From Marisa cornuarietis (taxonomy: Eukaryota; Mollusca; Gastropoda; Architaenioglossa; Ampullariidae), in the NCBI GenBank assembly GCA_004794655.1, contig SMMW01000622.1, positions 9,321,001 to 9,385,000 of the forward strand: a stretch of DNA of 64,000 bases. The letters run 5' to 3'. Below, in pieces: positions 23,578-37,300 of this stretch. How positions within the stretch are numbered: position 1 is the stretch's first letter; the number at the start of each line of letters is the position of its first letter. The translations under genes and the position numbers were made by a program. The notes below the pieces were generated by a model, which saw only the letters and a program-made list of their open reading frames with translations, made no database searches and was not told the DNA's origin.

Positions 23578-23585
23578 TGACGTCA
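23578..23585. promoter_or_regulatory. Palindromic CRE-type site TGACGTCA
   Basis: A perfect 8-bp CREB/ATF consensus palindrome lies about 760 bp upstream of the FERRY3 start codon, in a locally GC-richer stretch that could contain its promoter. The first FERRY3 exon is not located, so the link is only positional. Confidence 0.35.
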
Positions 23586-23616
23586 TAGGCCCGTCTATAT
23601 TATTTTGTCAGAAGTT

Positions 23617-23650
23617 TGGGGTTAGGGTTTGGGGTAGGGTTAGGTTTAGT
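23617..23650. repeat. Degenerate TTAGGG-like short array
   Basis: Several imperfect copies of (G)TTAGGGT/(G)GGTAGGG occur in a row. TTAGGG is the usual animal telomere repeat, but the array is short and imperfect, so chance or transposon origin is as likely as a telomeric one. Confidence 0.45.
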
Positions 23651-24054
23651 TTATTAGGTACATTATTGGGCAGTTGAGTGGAGCGAGCAGACGACAAATG
23701 CCCCGAGCCATTTCTGTTATGGCGTCCTCCCTTATATCAAAGCTGTACCTTTTTTCATTGTAAACCAATAATGCAATTTATTAATTTTGTAAAACGTCAG
23801 TCTAAATACTTGCTGTTTGTTCTGCCTCATCGATGCTTCGCGGAAGTACGGGCGTGTTCTAAGAGAGACTACTCTTGGCTTCAAAGGCCCGCAGCAAGAG
23901 TAGTTCGTGTGGGGACTAAGTTTGTGTGTACACTTCTGCTGCTGCCTCTGGCCTATATCATTTCCATAGACGTAAAGCTGATCTATGACTAGTATTTAAA
24001 ACTGCGGACTACCACTGGCTTCAAGTCCTTGTTCTACATCCATGCTAATTCTGT

Positions 24055-24290
24055 TTATGTTTGTTTGTTGTTTATTTAGTTGGAAAGTGCTTCCACCTTG
24101 CGGCGATTTCGCACTATGGGGGGAAAGGGAGGGGGGAGGAAACCGGAGTACCCGAAGAAAACCCCCGCCGCCCAGCCCTGCGAACAGGTGTCACATACAG
24201 AGAGTGTCCCGAGACGAGATCTGAACCCTGTGCCGCTCACTGCAGTGGTGACAAGCGAGTGTTTTAACCACTACACTACCGGGGGGCCCT
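24055..24290 (-). mobile_element. tRNA-derived SINE
   Basis: On the minus strand the element starts near GGCCCCCCGGTAGTG. It has an RNA polymerase III A box TAGTGTAGTGG (24278-24268) and a B box GGTTCAGATCT (24227-24217), with tRNA-like spacing of about 40 bp. A GC-rich body follows, then an A-rich AAC/AAAC tail at about 24055-24078. Open frames over this stretch are not genes. Confidence 0.75.
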
Positions 24291-27200
24291 TTGCTAATTC
24301 TGATGTTTGCAGGGCCGGTTCTACGCCTATGGGCGTGAGAATGGGCTGCTGTTGTTTTTTATAAGGTGAATAATGTTAGGAAAAATATCATTTTCATAGA
24401 ATGACATTTGCAGGACACCTGTCCTCTGCTTCTAGCTTGACCATCACACTAGTTTCTCATTACATGTATTACAGGAAAGCCCCATTATTTGAGGGCGTAC
24501 TTAAAGTAACCATGCAGCTAGTAACCAGTGGAAGAAATGGGTGGAGGGGGGGACAGCAGAGGAGTGGGGAGGGGCGGCGTGGGAGGATGGGTAAAGGCCA
24601 GGTCGGGGCAAACCCCTACGATGGATGGGACCACATTCCACTGATGCCAACCTCACTTTTCTCTCATCTATCCTAAATTGGAAGAAGTTCCGCACTTATG
24701 CATAGGAAGCACTGCAGCTGAGTTCAGTATGCTTGTTTCTTTTTGTTTATGACAACTATTTTATGCTCAATATTTTTTACACTTACGAACTTTAAACCCG
24801 AGGGAACTTAGCTAATGTCACGATCGCGTTCTTAAATAAAAAGAGTATTAAAGCTTTTAACAAAAAAATATCGATAAGGTTCATTTGAAGTTAAATAATT
24901 TATATTTTTCTTGTCAAATTTCAGATCATTTCACTGTCTCATTAGTTCTGTGTACAGCGGTGACACTAATGGGGATGGAGATTTGACGGCCTATAGTTTT
25001 GTACTTACTGTTGTGACTCAAGGACGAGAATATTTAACTTTATTTAATTATTAAACTTATTATTTTCGGTTCAAAAGATGCTTAATTTAGTTGACAAATT
25101 TTAATTTATTTTTATTACCAAAGAGTGCGTCTTTTTGTATACAGTTTGAACAGATAGCTTGTTATGCTCTATTGACAGAATATTTGAAATTGGTTATTAT
25201 AAGAGATAATGCGTGTTAAGACCTATAGGTCCTATATACTTCTCTATATAATTTTCAACAAACTCTATCAGGCCGGACACGGAGCAATGCTAGCTATTGG
25301 AATTTTTGGGGGCAGCTACCGTGACACCAGTGATTTACAACTTTGCATTATTAGCATCTCAAAGACTCTCCCTTGTACTGCAACCCCCACCTGTCAGGCG
25401 TAAATCTCGAGATGGGGACATGCAGAAGGGTAAGAGGATAGAAAGCTCGGCACTGCAATGAGGGTGGTCTAGATGCTAGAAGATGTGATAGCTTGAGTTT
25501 TAGACCAAACAGCAAAATAAAACCAGAACTTGTACAGAACTACACATGTAGCGGTGTCTCACGATTTGACTCTCATTGTGAAGCTCTTAGGCATTCTTCT
25601 TTGTAACTATGAGGCACATGTACGTTGATCATTAATAAGGCCAGAGGTTACTCGTCATCTATGAAGATATTCACATGGAAAAAAGAAGAATCGTGTAACA
25701 CTCCAACCCCACTGAACAAAAATATGTAGAATCAGTTCTCAGTTTAACACTGGTAATCAATTATTAGATCAACACTTTATCTGAAGTACAAGTTTCACTT
25801 ATTGGTGTAGATTCTGCAGTATTCAAACATTTTATTCATCTTTTCTTCCAATTTCAGTTTTATTAGTCAGGATATCTCTTTCCCTCATTTGAATGGGCCC
25901 AAAGAACTACCAAACCGTTTGTAATCTTTTTCACTCACATATACATATATATATATATAAGTAAAAATAATACACCAATCAGTTGGCTTTTTTTAATTGG
26001 ATATAAATAGAGCACATAAAAAGCAATACAAAAACCCATACACAAGAAAATTAGGTAAGTTGGTAAGGGTGTCGCTCCACACACAAATATCTATGGCCAC
26101 AACACTATGATCACTGAGGCATTTTTTAATGATTATCAGTAATAAATCATTAACTGTATGTTTCAAAGAAGAAAAGTGATTAGATATTACCATTTTAAAC
26201 AAGTTTCTCTCCAAGAAAAATTAAATTATGTTTGAACCAAGGTTCTTAAAACATTTGGTATTAAAAGAATTCTAAAGAATGCCAAAATAAAAATGACAAC
26301 TGAAGTTTGAAATACCTTAACAAGCATAGTTTGACACTCCTGAGTTCCTTAGATAATTTACCATATTTTTTTGATTACCCCACACTCAGGCCATAATGTC
26401 ATCAAATTTAACACCAAGACTTGAAGAAGGTATCTGTACCACAGAATTATAAGAATCACTCATGTCGTTGTACTTATACAGTAATCAGCAATATCACTTG
26501 AAGCCATTTAAATTTTATGTATATATATATACACACACACATATACAAATGCCACAAGACTAATTTTATCACAATATAATTTTAAAAAATTCAAAATTCA
26601 GTATACAGGGTTAAGACTTCATCAATTGATTAGGTAAAATTACTCCTCTTTTCTAAACCTAATTGTCTATAAAAGTTCAAAATGCTAAACACCAAAGCCA
26701 GTGTATGCAAGCAGTTTCTCTCCATAAGCTCACATGTAAAGGGACACAAAAAGAACACATTTACTGGAGAGATGATCTGGAATGTGCCTACATAAAGATA
26801 AAAAATGTTTAAATGAACAAAAGAAACAAACAAAAAAAACAAAGTGTCTACTATATGTGTCCATGTACTTCAATATATAATTCACAGCCTAGATCACTAC
26901 CCTGAATATCCCTTATAAAAGGAAAAGGAATGCATCAGTGTTTTATTACTCTCAATACATACAATCCTCAGATAGGACATTGATTTCTGAAATTGATTAT
27001 AATTTAACTAGAACTATTTACAATAAACCAACAAAAGATTAAGTACCAAAGAAAGCTCTCAATTTGCATTTCAAGAATACAGCAAAATATTTAACTTTTG
27101 GCAAAAGAATACTAAACCAAGAATTTTTTTTAAATCTTGACTGTTGAAGACTAAGATTTCAGGACTTCTTTTTTGTTCTGATAGCTGAAGTAGAAGTTTT

Positions 27201-27863
27201 CAAAATAGTTTTCTTGAAAAATGTTTTTTTCTGTTTTTAAGAGTATTCATAATGTGACACTAACTACAGAAAAAAAACTGCAGTACTTGAGCAAAATCAG
27301 CTTTACGATTGTTCCTGAAAATTTATTTGCTTGCTCTTGAGAGCTTGTTCCCATTGTTTGCCAGGACATACTAATAGACACATGCAATTATTGGTTTTAA
27401 ACATACTTTTCCAGACCCAGATTGTCAAGGTAAAAAATCTGCAATAGCACAAGAAACAGAAAGTGCTGTCTTTTGTTTTTCTGCACCACCCCATCCCTCC
27501 ACCTTTGCCACAACAAAGAGTAAATAATAATAAAAAAAAATCCTGTAAATATTGTTCATCTTCAAATGAGCATTTTGTAGTGACATATTATGCAAGTTTT
27601 TGTAAATATTAAATGCAGGTTATTTGGTATTTATAAATCTATATACTGTTGATATTTATCGAATATACCAGTTTTTCTCATTTTTTGCTTAAACATGAAC
27701 TACTCCAAAGGCATGGGATTTTAAACACATCCCCATCCTATGCCAAACATAGTTGACAGACAGCTGGGAGGTAGTTTATTATGAATCTGGGCTGCAATCT
27801 CTGAATGTAAAATAAACAAAAATTCAAGAGATGGGGTTTTTATCTCCACTGTTTCTATTGGAG

Positions 27864-28088
27864 AAACCTGTGGTGATAAGTGATCCTGCAAAATATGGCC
27901 AGTTAACCATTTTTTTCCAAATATGAAAGCACTATATATATTCACATTCCTCTGATCATACCACGGTGATATATCTGTAAACCTATGGTGATAAGTGATC
28001 CTGTAGAATGGGGTCAGTCATCCTTTTATCCTCAAACCTGAAAGCACTATATATTTTCTTATCATACCACAGCCATATAGATGTAAAT
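27864..28088. repeat. Two-copy tandem duplication, period 115 bp
   Basis: Units at 27864-27978 and 27979-28088 share GGTGATAAGTGATCCTG, GAAAGCACTATATAT and TGATCATACCAC/TTATCATACCAC blocks. Divergence is moderate. No coding potential is seen. Confidence 0.8.
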
Positions 28089-29061
28089 GGCACTCGCTGG
28101 GAATTATAAGTCTTTACAAATCAAAATGCATGAAGCTCAGTTTAAAACTATGAAGATTACTCAGAATATTATGCACTGCTCATCACAAAAGCCTATTTTC
28201 AGCAATACAACAGTTCTGTAACCGACACTAACACTGTTCAAAATATATAAAAAGTGACTATTTCCAAATATCACCGGTAGTGGTTCCATTCATTACTCCA
28301 ACCACTGCTACTACCATACAGTACAGGATAACAACAGTACACAAAATGTCCAATAATATATAAAAATTTTAAATCAATGCTCAGAAATGTAACTCGTAAA
28401 AGTTTAACCCAAAAGGATGCTATCAAAATATATAAAAGGAAGGGGAAAAAGTGAAAAGTTTTGAATTTCTATAAAATTTCAACATCAATTTTAACTCATT
28501 AAAGAACATTAAAGATCAAATATGACAGGGAAATGTAAATGAAAATAATGATGTCCCATTCATTAGTAACTTCAAAAGCAAAAGCAAAGATACCTATTGC
28601 AAACATAGTAGTCCTGATGATGGGCATAAGCTGACTAGAATATGTTGTTGATTATAGATTAAATCAATTGAAACTTTTGAAATGATATTCAACTAAGCAA
28701 ATGTTTTTAAGCAATAAAAACTCTTGACCATACAGATCCTGTGCACTCCACCCACTCCCCACAAAAAAATATTTATAGTCACAATCACATAAAAAGCATT
28801 ATTGCAATGAAAAATTTTCTGTAAAATCACAGCCAGATTACATGAAAAGAACTGTGCTGAGCTGAAATTGGTATTTTGACAGACTTGAACAACAGAGAAA
28901 AATACAACCAGCTTCAAACTTTTTTCCCAAAACGTTTAATGTATCTTTTTTTATTCATGCTGATAGTAAGAGAAGATTTTTGTTTAAATTTAAATGATCC
29001 ACTTTAGTCAATATTCATTATTTGTTAATCTAAGCAACGCCTTCTGTTTTGTTGATTTACT

Positions 29062-29085
29062 AAAAAAAAAAAAAAAAAAAAAAAA
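29062..29085. repeat. Poly(A) run of 24
   Basis: An uninterrupted A homopolymer followed by TTATTTTG. It may be the tail of an old retroposed sequence, but no body is recognisable upstream. Confidence 0.85.
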
Positions 29086-31363
29086 TTATTTTGAAAGAAA
29101 GATTTCATGGTACAAAAAAATTGCTTTCTACATTTGCATGAATGATTCTTGTCTAGGTTGTAATTAGATCAGTGTTTTGGTCAGTGTTTTTGTAAACTGT
29201 TTCCAACAGTGCGAAATGCATGGAATTTATATACTTTTTAATAAGCATGTAACAAATAGGTTCAGTCATGTTGTCTGACATGACACCCTACCTTAGACAG
29301 TTCTCCAGGGTTATGTTGAAGGCAGTCGACACCGAGGCAAGCAGAAAACCTGGGTAACTAACATGAAGGAGTGGACTGGCTGTCCACTGGGTGACTTTCT
29401 TTTGTGGACGCATGACCAGCCCTGCTGGCGTGAGTTCACCCATGCTGCATCCCACTGAGTTCTCCTTACAACCTCCGGTACCAGTTAAGGGATGAGAAGA
29501 ACACATACAATTTGTACACGATGCAAAAACTGACAATCTGAGGAGTCTGTCCAGTCAACATAGTACCTGGATGCACAGAAGCTCAGGAATATTCCAGATG
29601 CACCATCATAATACGGACACAAATTAATAAACTAAGCATTTATATCAATGGATGTGTGTACATGCCAAAATATATACAAGGATTATGAGTCTGGTACGCT
29701 GTATGTAAGTGATATTTATCAAGAAAATTCTTTTGTTTAAAATGTTGTTAAACAACCATCTATTGCTTCAAGCTGCATGAACTAAATGCATGCAGTGCAA
29801 AGTTACAAGGCGCATAATTTAGTATTATCACCCAAATCTATCAATATTTAGCACTTTATTACAAAATACCACTGCTCTTGTCAAGTGAGGCACTAGTACA
29901 GAAGCTGTCATAAAAAGCCACTGACACCATTCTGCTTCAACAGAAAATCCTATGGCGTATTAGTGGACCCACAATTCAGCAGAACAAAATTCTCTCATAA
30001 AACTTGGATTACTTGGGAAAAAAAAAGCAGTGAATGGTTTTCAGAAAATGCAAATGGGCCAAATTATCATACCATTCAAAAATAATAATTATCCAGGACT
30101 ACAAATCTTTTAGTAATTCTTCTCAAGTTAAAAAGAAAAGCATTTCAGCTTGAGTGCACCAGCATGTCAGTTCAACAGGATTTCTTCCCAATATCTGTCA
30201 ACACACTATCAACTTTAATCTTTACTCACCACGCAGCTCACTGATTCTCTGCTAGACTGAGTCTTCAATCATCAACTACAAATCAGGGGTCTGGTTCTAT
30301 GCAATATTTATACCATCACCACCCCACTCCCACCATCATTGTAAAATAGTTCAGTGACTCTGAAATAGAGCATTCATAAACAGTATGATTCTACAACTCA
30401 GGCAGACAATTTAGAACAGGTAACAGTGATGATACAACCAAAAGACTAAAGAATGCACTTTACACAGTGCAGCACATGTTCGTATGGTGCTAACATAATT
30501 ATTTACAGTCTAAAATGGCTGTACCTAGCAAGAAAAATACACACTACCATGGAATACAAAATGATTCTGAATGATTCTGAGAGTGATAAGAAATTACGAC
30601 AGTAGGAAAGAACATCAAAAAATCATACAACCTTTATTTTTTATGTGTAGTATTTTAAAGAAAGAGGAATCAAGACTTCAAAAACATCGAAAGATATTTT
30701 AAGGCAGAGGTACATTTTCCTGACAACATGAAATTTGAACCCACAAAGTCCCGAAAACAGATTTTCACAGTTGACTTTATATTACATGAAGAGATCATTT
30801 CAAACCAGGAAGTGACAAAGTTAGTGTTAAAAAAATATCAACAATATCCAATATCCAAAACATGTCTGGGTGGAGGGAAGTGAAATGCCAAAAAGCTCTT
30901 CATCAAAATAAAAACAGTAAACAAATAATGAAAAGGTGTGATGAAAACATCTGAGATTCAAAGGTAAGTTGGATTCCCCACCTTCTGCAACAGGTAAAGC
31001 CTGGAACGTTTCTCACATGTCTAATGACAAATATCAAAGATCTTTTTATATGGCAAAACAGATGCACCTGAAGAAATTGGCAATATGGACAGTAACCAGG
31101 CAGCCTTAAATGATTTTTTTTTTTTTTTGCACAAATCCTTGAAAGTCCAAAGATGCAGAAAAGGGAGAAGGTTTTTAACATAAAATGTTCCATCAATCTC
31201 TGCTCCTGTAACTGCTCCATCTGGCAAGACCAGCAACTAACAAGATTTCACATCTGTGAAGATACTTGCTATTACACCTGGCGTTATTATGATGTGCATT
31301 AGCCTACTGGTGCATGTGACTAGAGTCTACAAGTAATTAAGAACAAACTATGTCGCAATTCTT

Positions 31364-34300
31364 CTAGCCAAAATACTGGCCCACACGATAACCCTTCTGG
31401 TACTGTCCAACACGGCGGATGAAAAAGTACACCAGCAAGATTCCAATAATCTGGAAAGAAATTAATGCAGAATATACTGGAGATCTGAAACGTGAGCTAA
31501 CTGAATTAACAAGCATCAAGTGCATCTTAAATAAAATGCATGTCTGTAACACATTTTAACACTATTAAAGACCCACCTGACTGGTCTGAGTTATAAACAG
31601 CTTCTGGTTGGTAGAGATAATATAAACATATTCTAAAACAGCAGTTTATTTACTATCTAACTTCAAAGTTCGTGATTTGAACCTGTAGTCAAAAAGTTCT
31701 GCAAAATCTCTTTCCTGCATGTGAAGAGCGTGAGATGTCAGAGCTGGTCCCAACCCACACTAGGCATGTAAACAATCCCCAGTGTATCAGGCTCCTTGGA
31801 AGATCTTAATTTATTTTGTCCCTGTGAAGATTAATATTAAAGTTTGCATAGTCTTGAAGTACAAAGCCATACACATTTGAACCTGAGGAATGTAGGGGTT
31901 CAGACACTCAACAGATGAAGATGTTGAGGTAGCAGATGAAGCAGATAATGAAAAATGACTTGACAATGTTATGGCTAGCATGGATCAATGTTTGTTAAAA
32001 AATGCAAACTGCAGCTGATCATTCAGTACAAGAGATAAAACTTTCTTTGAGCAACATCTACTAAAATATTTTAAAAAAAGGAAATGAAGCAAGGGAAAAA
32101 AATCACAGATTTACATTTTCAGGAACACAATACAGGTAATCATGAATGTTGATCTACCATATGCACCTCACCACCAAAATTTGAAGATAATTGCGCAACT
32201 GTTCAAAGCTAGTATATACTGACCATTGTGAACAGCTTTTTACAGATGACTTGTGTAATGTAGCAACACTTGAAAGTAAACATCCCATTTTTCATATGTC
32301 TGTTTTATTAAAAAAATTTACAGAAGCTGTTTAAAGTTTAGATCAGCATTAATTTTGTTGCAGTTACCACTGTCTTTCCTTAGGTGCATGCACTATATAG
32401 TACTTCCATGTTGAAATCAAGGGCGAAAAAGCAATTATTCTAGTAATATTTTGACCAAACTGTAAGTACAGCATGCCCTATAGTGCTTTCACTGGAGTAG
32501 AGGAGGAAAAAACAACTTCAAGTAATATTACAATAGATGCTATTCTGTGTTCTTCATTAGGCACACCTCTTTAGTAAACTGTGAGCAGTAAGGTTTGTAA
32601 ATACTGGTGGCTGTACAAAAGAAGAAAGTGCATTTTTGTTTTTGGTCACTGTGGGAGATCTTTTCAAAAGGGCACAACTTGCCTGTGGTTTTTTGATGCT
32701 GTACAGCTCACATATCTGTATGCATTTTCTGGATAGTGCTTGTATTCATATGAATAACAACCCCATATTGAGTTTGTATTACTAGTACTGCTTCTTTGGC
32801 TAGACCATTTTTGAAACCTATTCCTTCCACTTTTTGTCCAACTTGCACTAAAATCTTTGTTTTCACTTCTTTTACTTTATCCATTTGCTGCTTTTCCATC
32901 TTTTAAAACATGACCACAGCATTCAAGCATTGGTATGTTTGCAATGGATTTACATTACAAAGGATTTACACTTTTACATTATAGATTCTGAAATTCTGCA
33001 GTTTGTTTCCTCTTCTTTGCATCTGATAACAGTAGGTGGACATAACATGGGAGGTTACTTACTGAGTGCACTGAAATGTAATAGCTCACACATGACCATT
33101 TTTACTTCTAAAGCCATCACTGTCTGGCCCCACCATAACTGAATTATTTCACTATCTACTCTTTTCTTTTCTCTTTGCAGATGACATAGATCTGTTAGCA
33201 GGTACAAACAAAGAACTGCAAGACCTCACCAACAGACTGACAGACAGCTCAAACGAATATGGAATGGAGACCAGCACTGAAAAGAGCAAAGTTATGATCA
33301 ATGGCAACGGCAAGGCAGAGATCTATATGAACGGCGTACAGCTCGAAGAGGTAAGCAGCTTCAAGTACTTGGGAGCAACCCTCTCCAAGGACGGCAGCTC
33401 CACGCCAGATATTCGCATCAGGATCACAACAGCAATAGCAGCAATGGCTAAGCTAGATAGGATCTGGCATAGCCACAAGATAAGGTTCATTACCAAGTAC
33501 AGGCTATACAAATCCCTGGTAATGCCGATCCTGCTCTACGGATCTGACATGTGGACTCTGCTCGCCGAAACGGAAAGGAGAATCCAGGCATTCGAGAACA
33601 AGTGCCTGAGGAGGCTGCTCTGGATCTCATACAAAGAACACAAAACCAACGACTTTGTAAGAAACAAGATTGCCACACTTGTAGGACACCAGGAATCTCT
33701 ACTATCAACAGTCAAGCGACGTAAGCTGGTCTTCTTCGGCCATGTAACCCGGCACGACACCTTGTCAAAGACTATCCTTCAAGGCACCTAGGAGGGCGGC
33801 CGATGTCGCGGAGGCCAGAGAAAAAACTGGCTTACGAACGTCAAAGACTGGACTGGTCATCCTGTACAGGACCTGCTCACTATCGTCCACAATAGGCAAG
33901 AGTGGCGGGCCCTGTCAGCTGCCGCGTCTATCCATGTGCTCCCCCCTCCCAACACCTGGTGCACGCCAAGGGACGACTGACTGACTTTTCTGATGAATTT
34001 CTTTTGACATATTCTTCATGATTTCCTCTACTATACAAGCTTGTTTGGAGTTACATTTATGCAAAAACCTACTTCTTTCGTCGTCTCCTAATCTTTCTTC
34101 CTTAACTGACCTTATACCCTGTTTTTTCCCAATTGTAAACACTGCTAAAGGAAAGTACCTATTAACCTTACAGACTTTTTCATTTTTTATTTACTTATTT
34201 GTTGATGTATTGACACTAACTGTCCACAATGACAAAAAGATGTCAGATTTGATGATGAATGTTTTCTGTTCAGTGACAGAACAATGTCACTTATTTTACA

Positions 34301-37300
34301 AAGCTATGTTACAAATGGCTTTTAGTACAAGCCTGAGATTGGTCTGTGCAGACTGCTGGCAAGGTGGCGATGGTTGGATTCGTACTTGTCACCATTTTGA
34401 CAGATTCTGAGAGCATAGTACTACAAACGTTGGATGTTTTCAAGTGAAACAGTCGTGTTGTTGGACATGAAAATTTTCACATTAAAAATGCCTTCTTTTG
34501 TACATTAGGTATGGGGTCCTACACAAAACATTATCATCAGTACCTCCGTTTTTGCATAGTATATATTATACCGTAAGGAGCAATATGTAACTGTTCGTAC
34601 ATGACAGACAACTACACACATAGACATAAATATTATTATACAGGCACAATGACGTCAGCCCAACACACACGAACGAAGATGACCAGTTTCCATTGCATTT
34701 GTGCTTTTGAGATCCAGTACTTTCTGTGCAACTTGTATCCACTGAGATGCTGTGCTCAGCTATAACTCAGCTGTGACCTCATATCAAGCTTCACACCCAA
34801 ATGGAGATTTGAACTGATGAGGGAAACACTATTTAATTTCTGAAGTTTCGTGTATCTCCTTGTGATTTTATGTTCAAGGCATTAATAAGTGATATGAAAG
34901 GAGTCTTTTGAGTGAGATATGTGTCATCATTCAGGTACATCTTCAAATTTAAGTCTTACACACCAAATTAAATAAACAGAAATTTTAACCAAATATATTG
35001 AGAATCAGAAAGAAGGTATAAATGGAATATGAAGACTTTTCTATATTCTCCATACCTCTACATTCATAACACAGATAATGTACTGACATGATCCTACCTG
35101 TGGAATGGCAAAGCCAAGAGCTATAGCTCCAGTCAGGTCAAGGTGCTCCAGCAGCCAGTGCATGAAGAAGTGGGTGCATCCATTTGTATAAATGTACTTC
35201 TGAGCCTGCACATTTATTTTATCAACTTCATGAAAACTGATCTCTTTTTTTTCTAAGCAACCTTTTCTCTATTTTCCACTGAAGACCTCTGCATGCAGAT
35301 TTGAACTCTTTCAGCTATGCATTATCAAGTATCAGACCCCTCAATAGTATGAAGTGCATGTTTCTGTATCTGCAAATTCACTCACACACATGCATGCATA
35401 TTATTTAAATGCTGTTAACAGCACACTAGATTTAAATTTTCATCCGAGGGGTCTGTTTTGTTATTTTAAAATCCAACAAGAAAAGTTACATATTTTTAAA
35501 GATTTTAAAAATGTAAATCGAGTTACAAATATCATTGAAAAAAAATCAGCAGTGGAAACAACTATTTATAATAAGTATATAGTTCTATATTTCTCAACAA
35601 ACAATATCAACCATTGCAGTGCTATTACTCACAGTCAAGTTTCCAATAATATCATGGCCACAAGTTTCTGACAGCCTTATTCCCTGCAACACAGAGCCCC
35701 AACAAAAATCTGACTCAATACAGTCTTGTCGTTTACATAAATGGATCAAATTCATGTAGTTAACATCACTTTTTAAACTCAACAGTCAAACACAGAATCA
35801 TTATTTAAACGTAACTGTTTTAAAATTTCAGTTTTAAAGTTGTCATGCAGTGCTATGATGTGAACCTGACAGAGACAGTCATGATGTCCAGCTGAGCACA
35901 CAAAATGTCCTTCACTCACCCCCTGACTTCGACAGCAGCTAGCAGGTACTCCACACAACTTGCCATGTTTGCAGAAATACTCCTCATTCATCTCTGAGTA
36001 GTCTCGATATGACCTCAGTCCACAGCACTCATACTGAAGTAGGCAGAAGGAAGCAAATTTATGCATATCAAGACACACTGCCATGCACTCTCTTATAAGA
36101 CTGTAAATTCTTTGAACTATTCCACATATTTTCATATCATGATCATGCAAGGAAGCATCATTAGGGTATCTTGGCATTGCAGTTGCAGCCCAGTGTCATT
36201 TTCATTGTTATTTGAAAATTGTGCTAGAGAAATGTGAATCCCAGACATTTGAGAACAAAAATTCCACTTCAGTTGGTCTTAAGGGTTTCAAGCTAGTGTG
36301 CATGTGTGTATCTGAATAGAGTAACATTTTATTGGTATTTCCCTATGTTTCCAAATTCAGAATTTGCTCCTTGAAACCAACTAGTGTATAACTATCAGTG
36401 TCTTAAAAAACAGTGGTATGTTTCTCTGGAGTGGTATATCTAGTGGAATAGCAATCATTTATTTAACTGATAACGAAAATATAAAACAATTTTTTTCAAC
36501 ATAAACCAGAATAGCCATTATTCACTAGCACATAATGTGCAGTGTTTGCTTTACAAATATTTTGACTTTTTGTATGGTAACGAAAATAAAAAAAAAAAAT
36601 TCTCAACACAAAACAGAATAGCCATTATTCATCAGCACATAATGTGCAGCATTTGCTTTACAAATATTCTGACTTTTTGTATAAAACTTAAAATGTCAAT
36701 AAATTTCTCATGCTACTGAAAATATGCTTTGACACTGTTCTCTTTTCCCTGGCTGCAAATGTTACAGCCAAATCCAAGGCACAGTTGAAGAGAAGCCATA
36801 AACATGAACCTTTGCTTTTGCCCCATTCCCTTAGGGATAGTGGCAATCTGCCATTATTATCTTGTCAACTGCTGCCTGACAGGAAGTGATGACAATTACA
36901 ATAGATGCTACTTAAAGAAAATAACCCACAATGTGCCTAAAGTTCACCCTCTACTCCTGCATGCCAGATAGTACTAGTGGTCAGAAACATTCAATAGGTG
37001 GCTTCCCTCCTGCCAATGAATGCATTTTGTTTTTAAAACACTGCTTCAAAAGCCTTCTTTGCAACCACTGTATCTGATAGAGATTTCAATGGTTTTTGTT
37101 TTTCATAAAAGTTGACTTTAAAAGGACACTTAGCAGTCATAGTGGAAATTTTATTTATTAATTAACAAAGAACTTGAAAAGAATCAATTGTTGTTATTCA
37201 TTTACATGTGCATTTGGCTGGTTGTTGTTTTATGCTAAGTCAGCACTTAAGGTTTTATCACAGTAAGCTAATCCAGCCATGAAGGTCATCCATCTAATTG

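Larger units (their letters stand above)
22820..31363. other. Long intergenic region between FERRY3 and the tetraspanin gene
   Basis: Apart from the SINE, tandem repeats, a poly(A) run and one candidate orphan exon near 29.4 kb, no gene is recognisable. The left part contains the unmapped 5' UTR and promoter of FERRY3. The right part, which is AT-rich with no good frames, may include a long 3' UTR of the tetraspanin transcribed leftward; no particular poly(A) site stands out. Confidence 0.5.

Noticed and set aside
24268..24278. Possible tRNA gene at the A/B boxes
   Set aside because: The head cannot form a full cloverleaf by eye and continues into a SINE body with an A-rich tail.
24042..24364. 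Three overlapping open frames on the plus strand
   Set aside because: They overlie a minus-strand tRNA-derived SINE and its GC-rich body.
33323..33760. Minus-strand open frames at 33.3-33.76 kb
   Set aside because: They are antisense shadows of the reverse transcriptase fragment on the plus strand.
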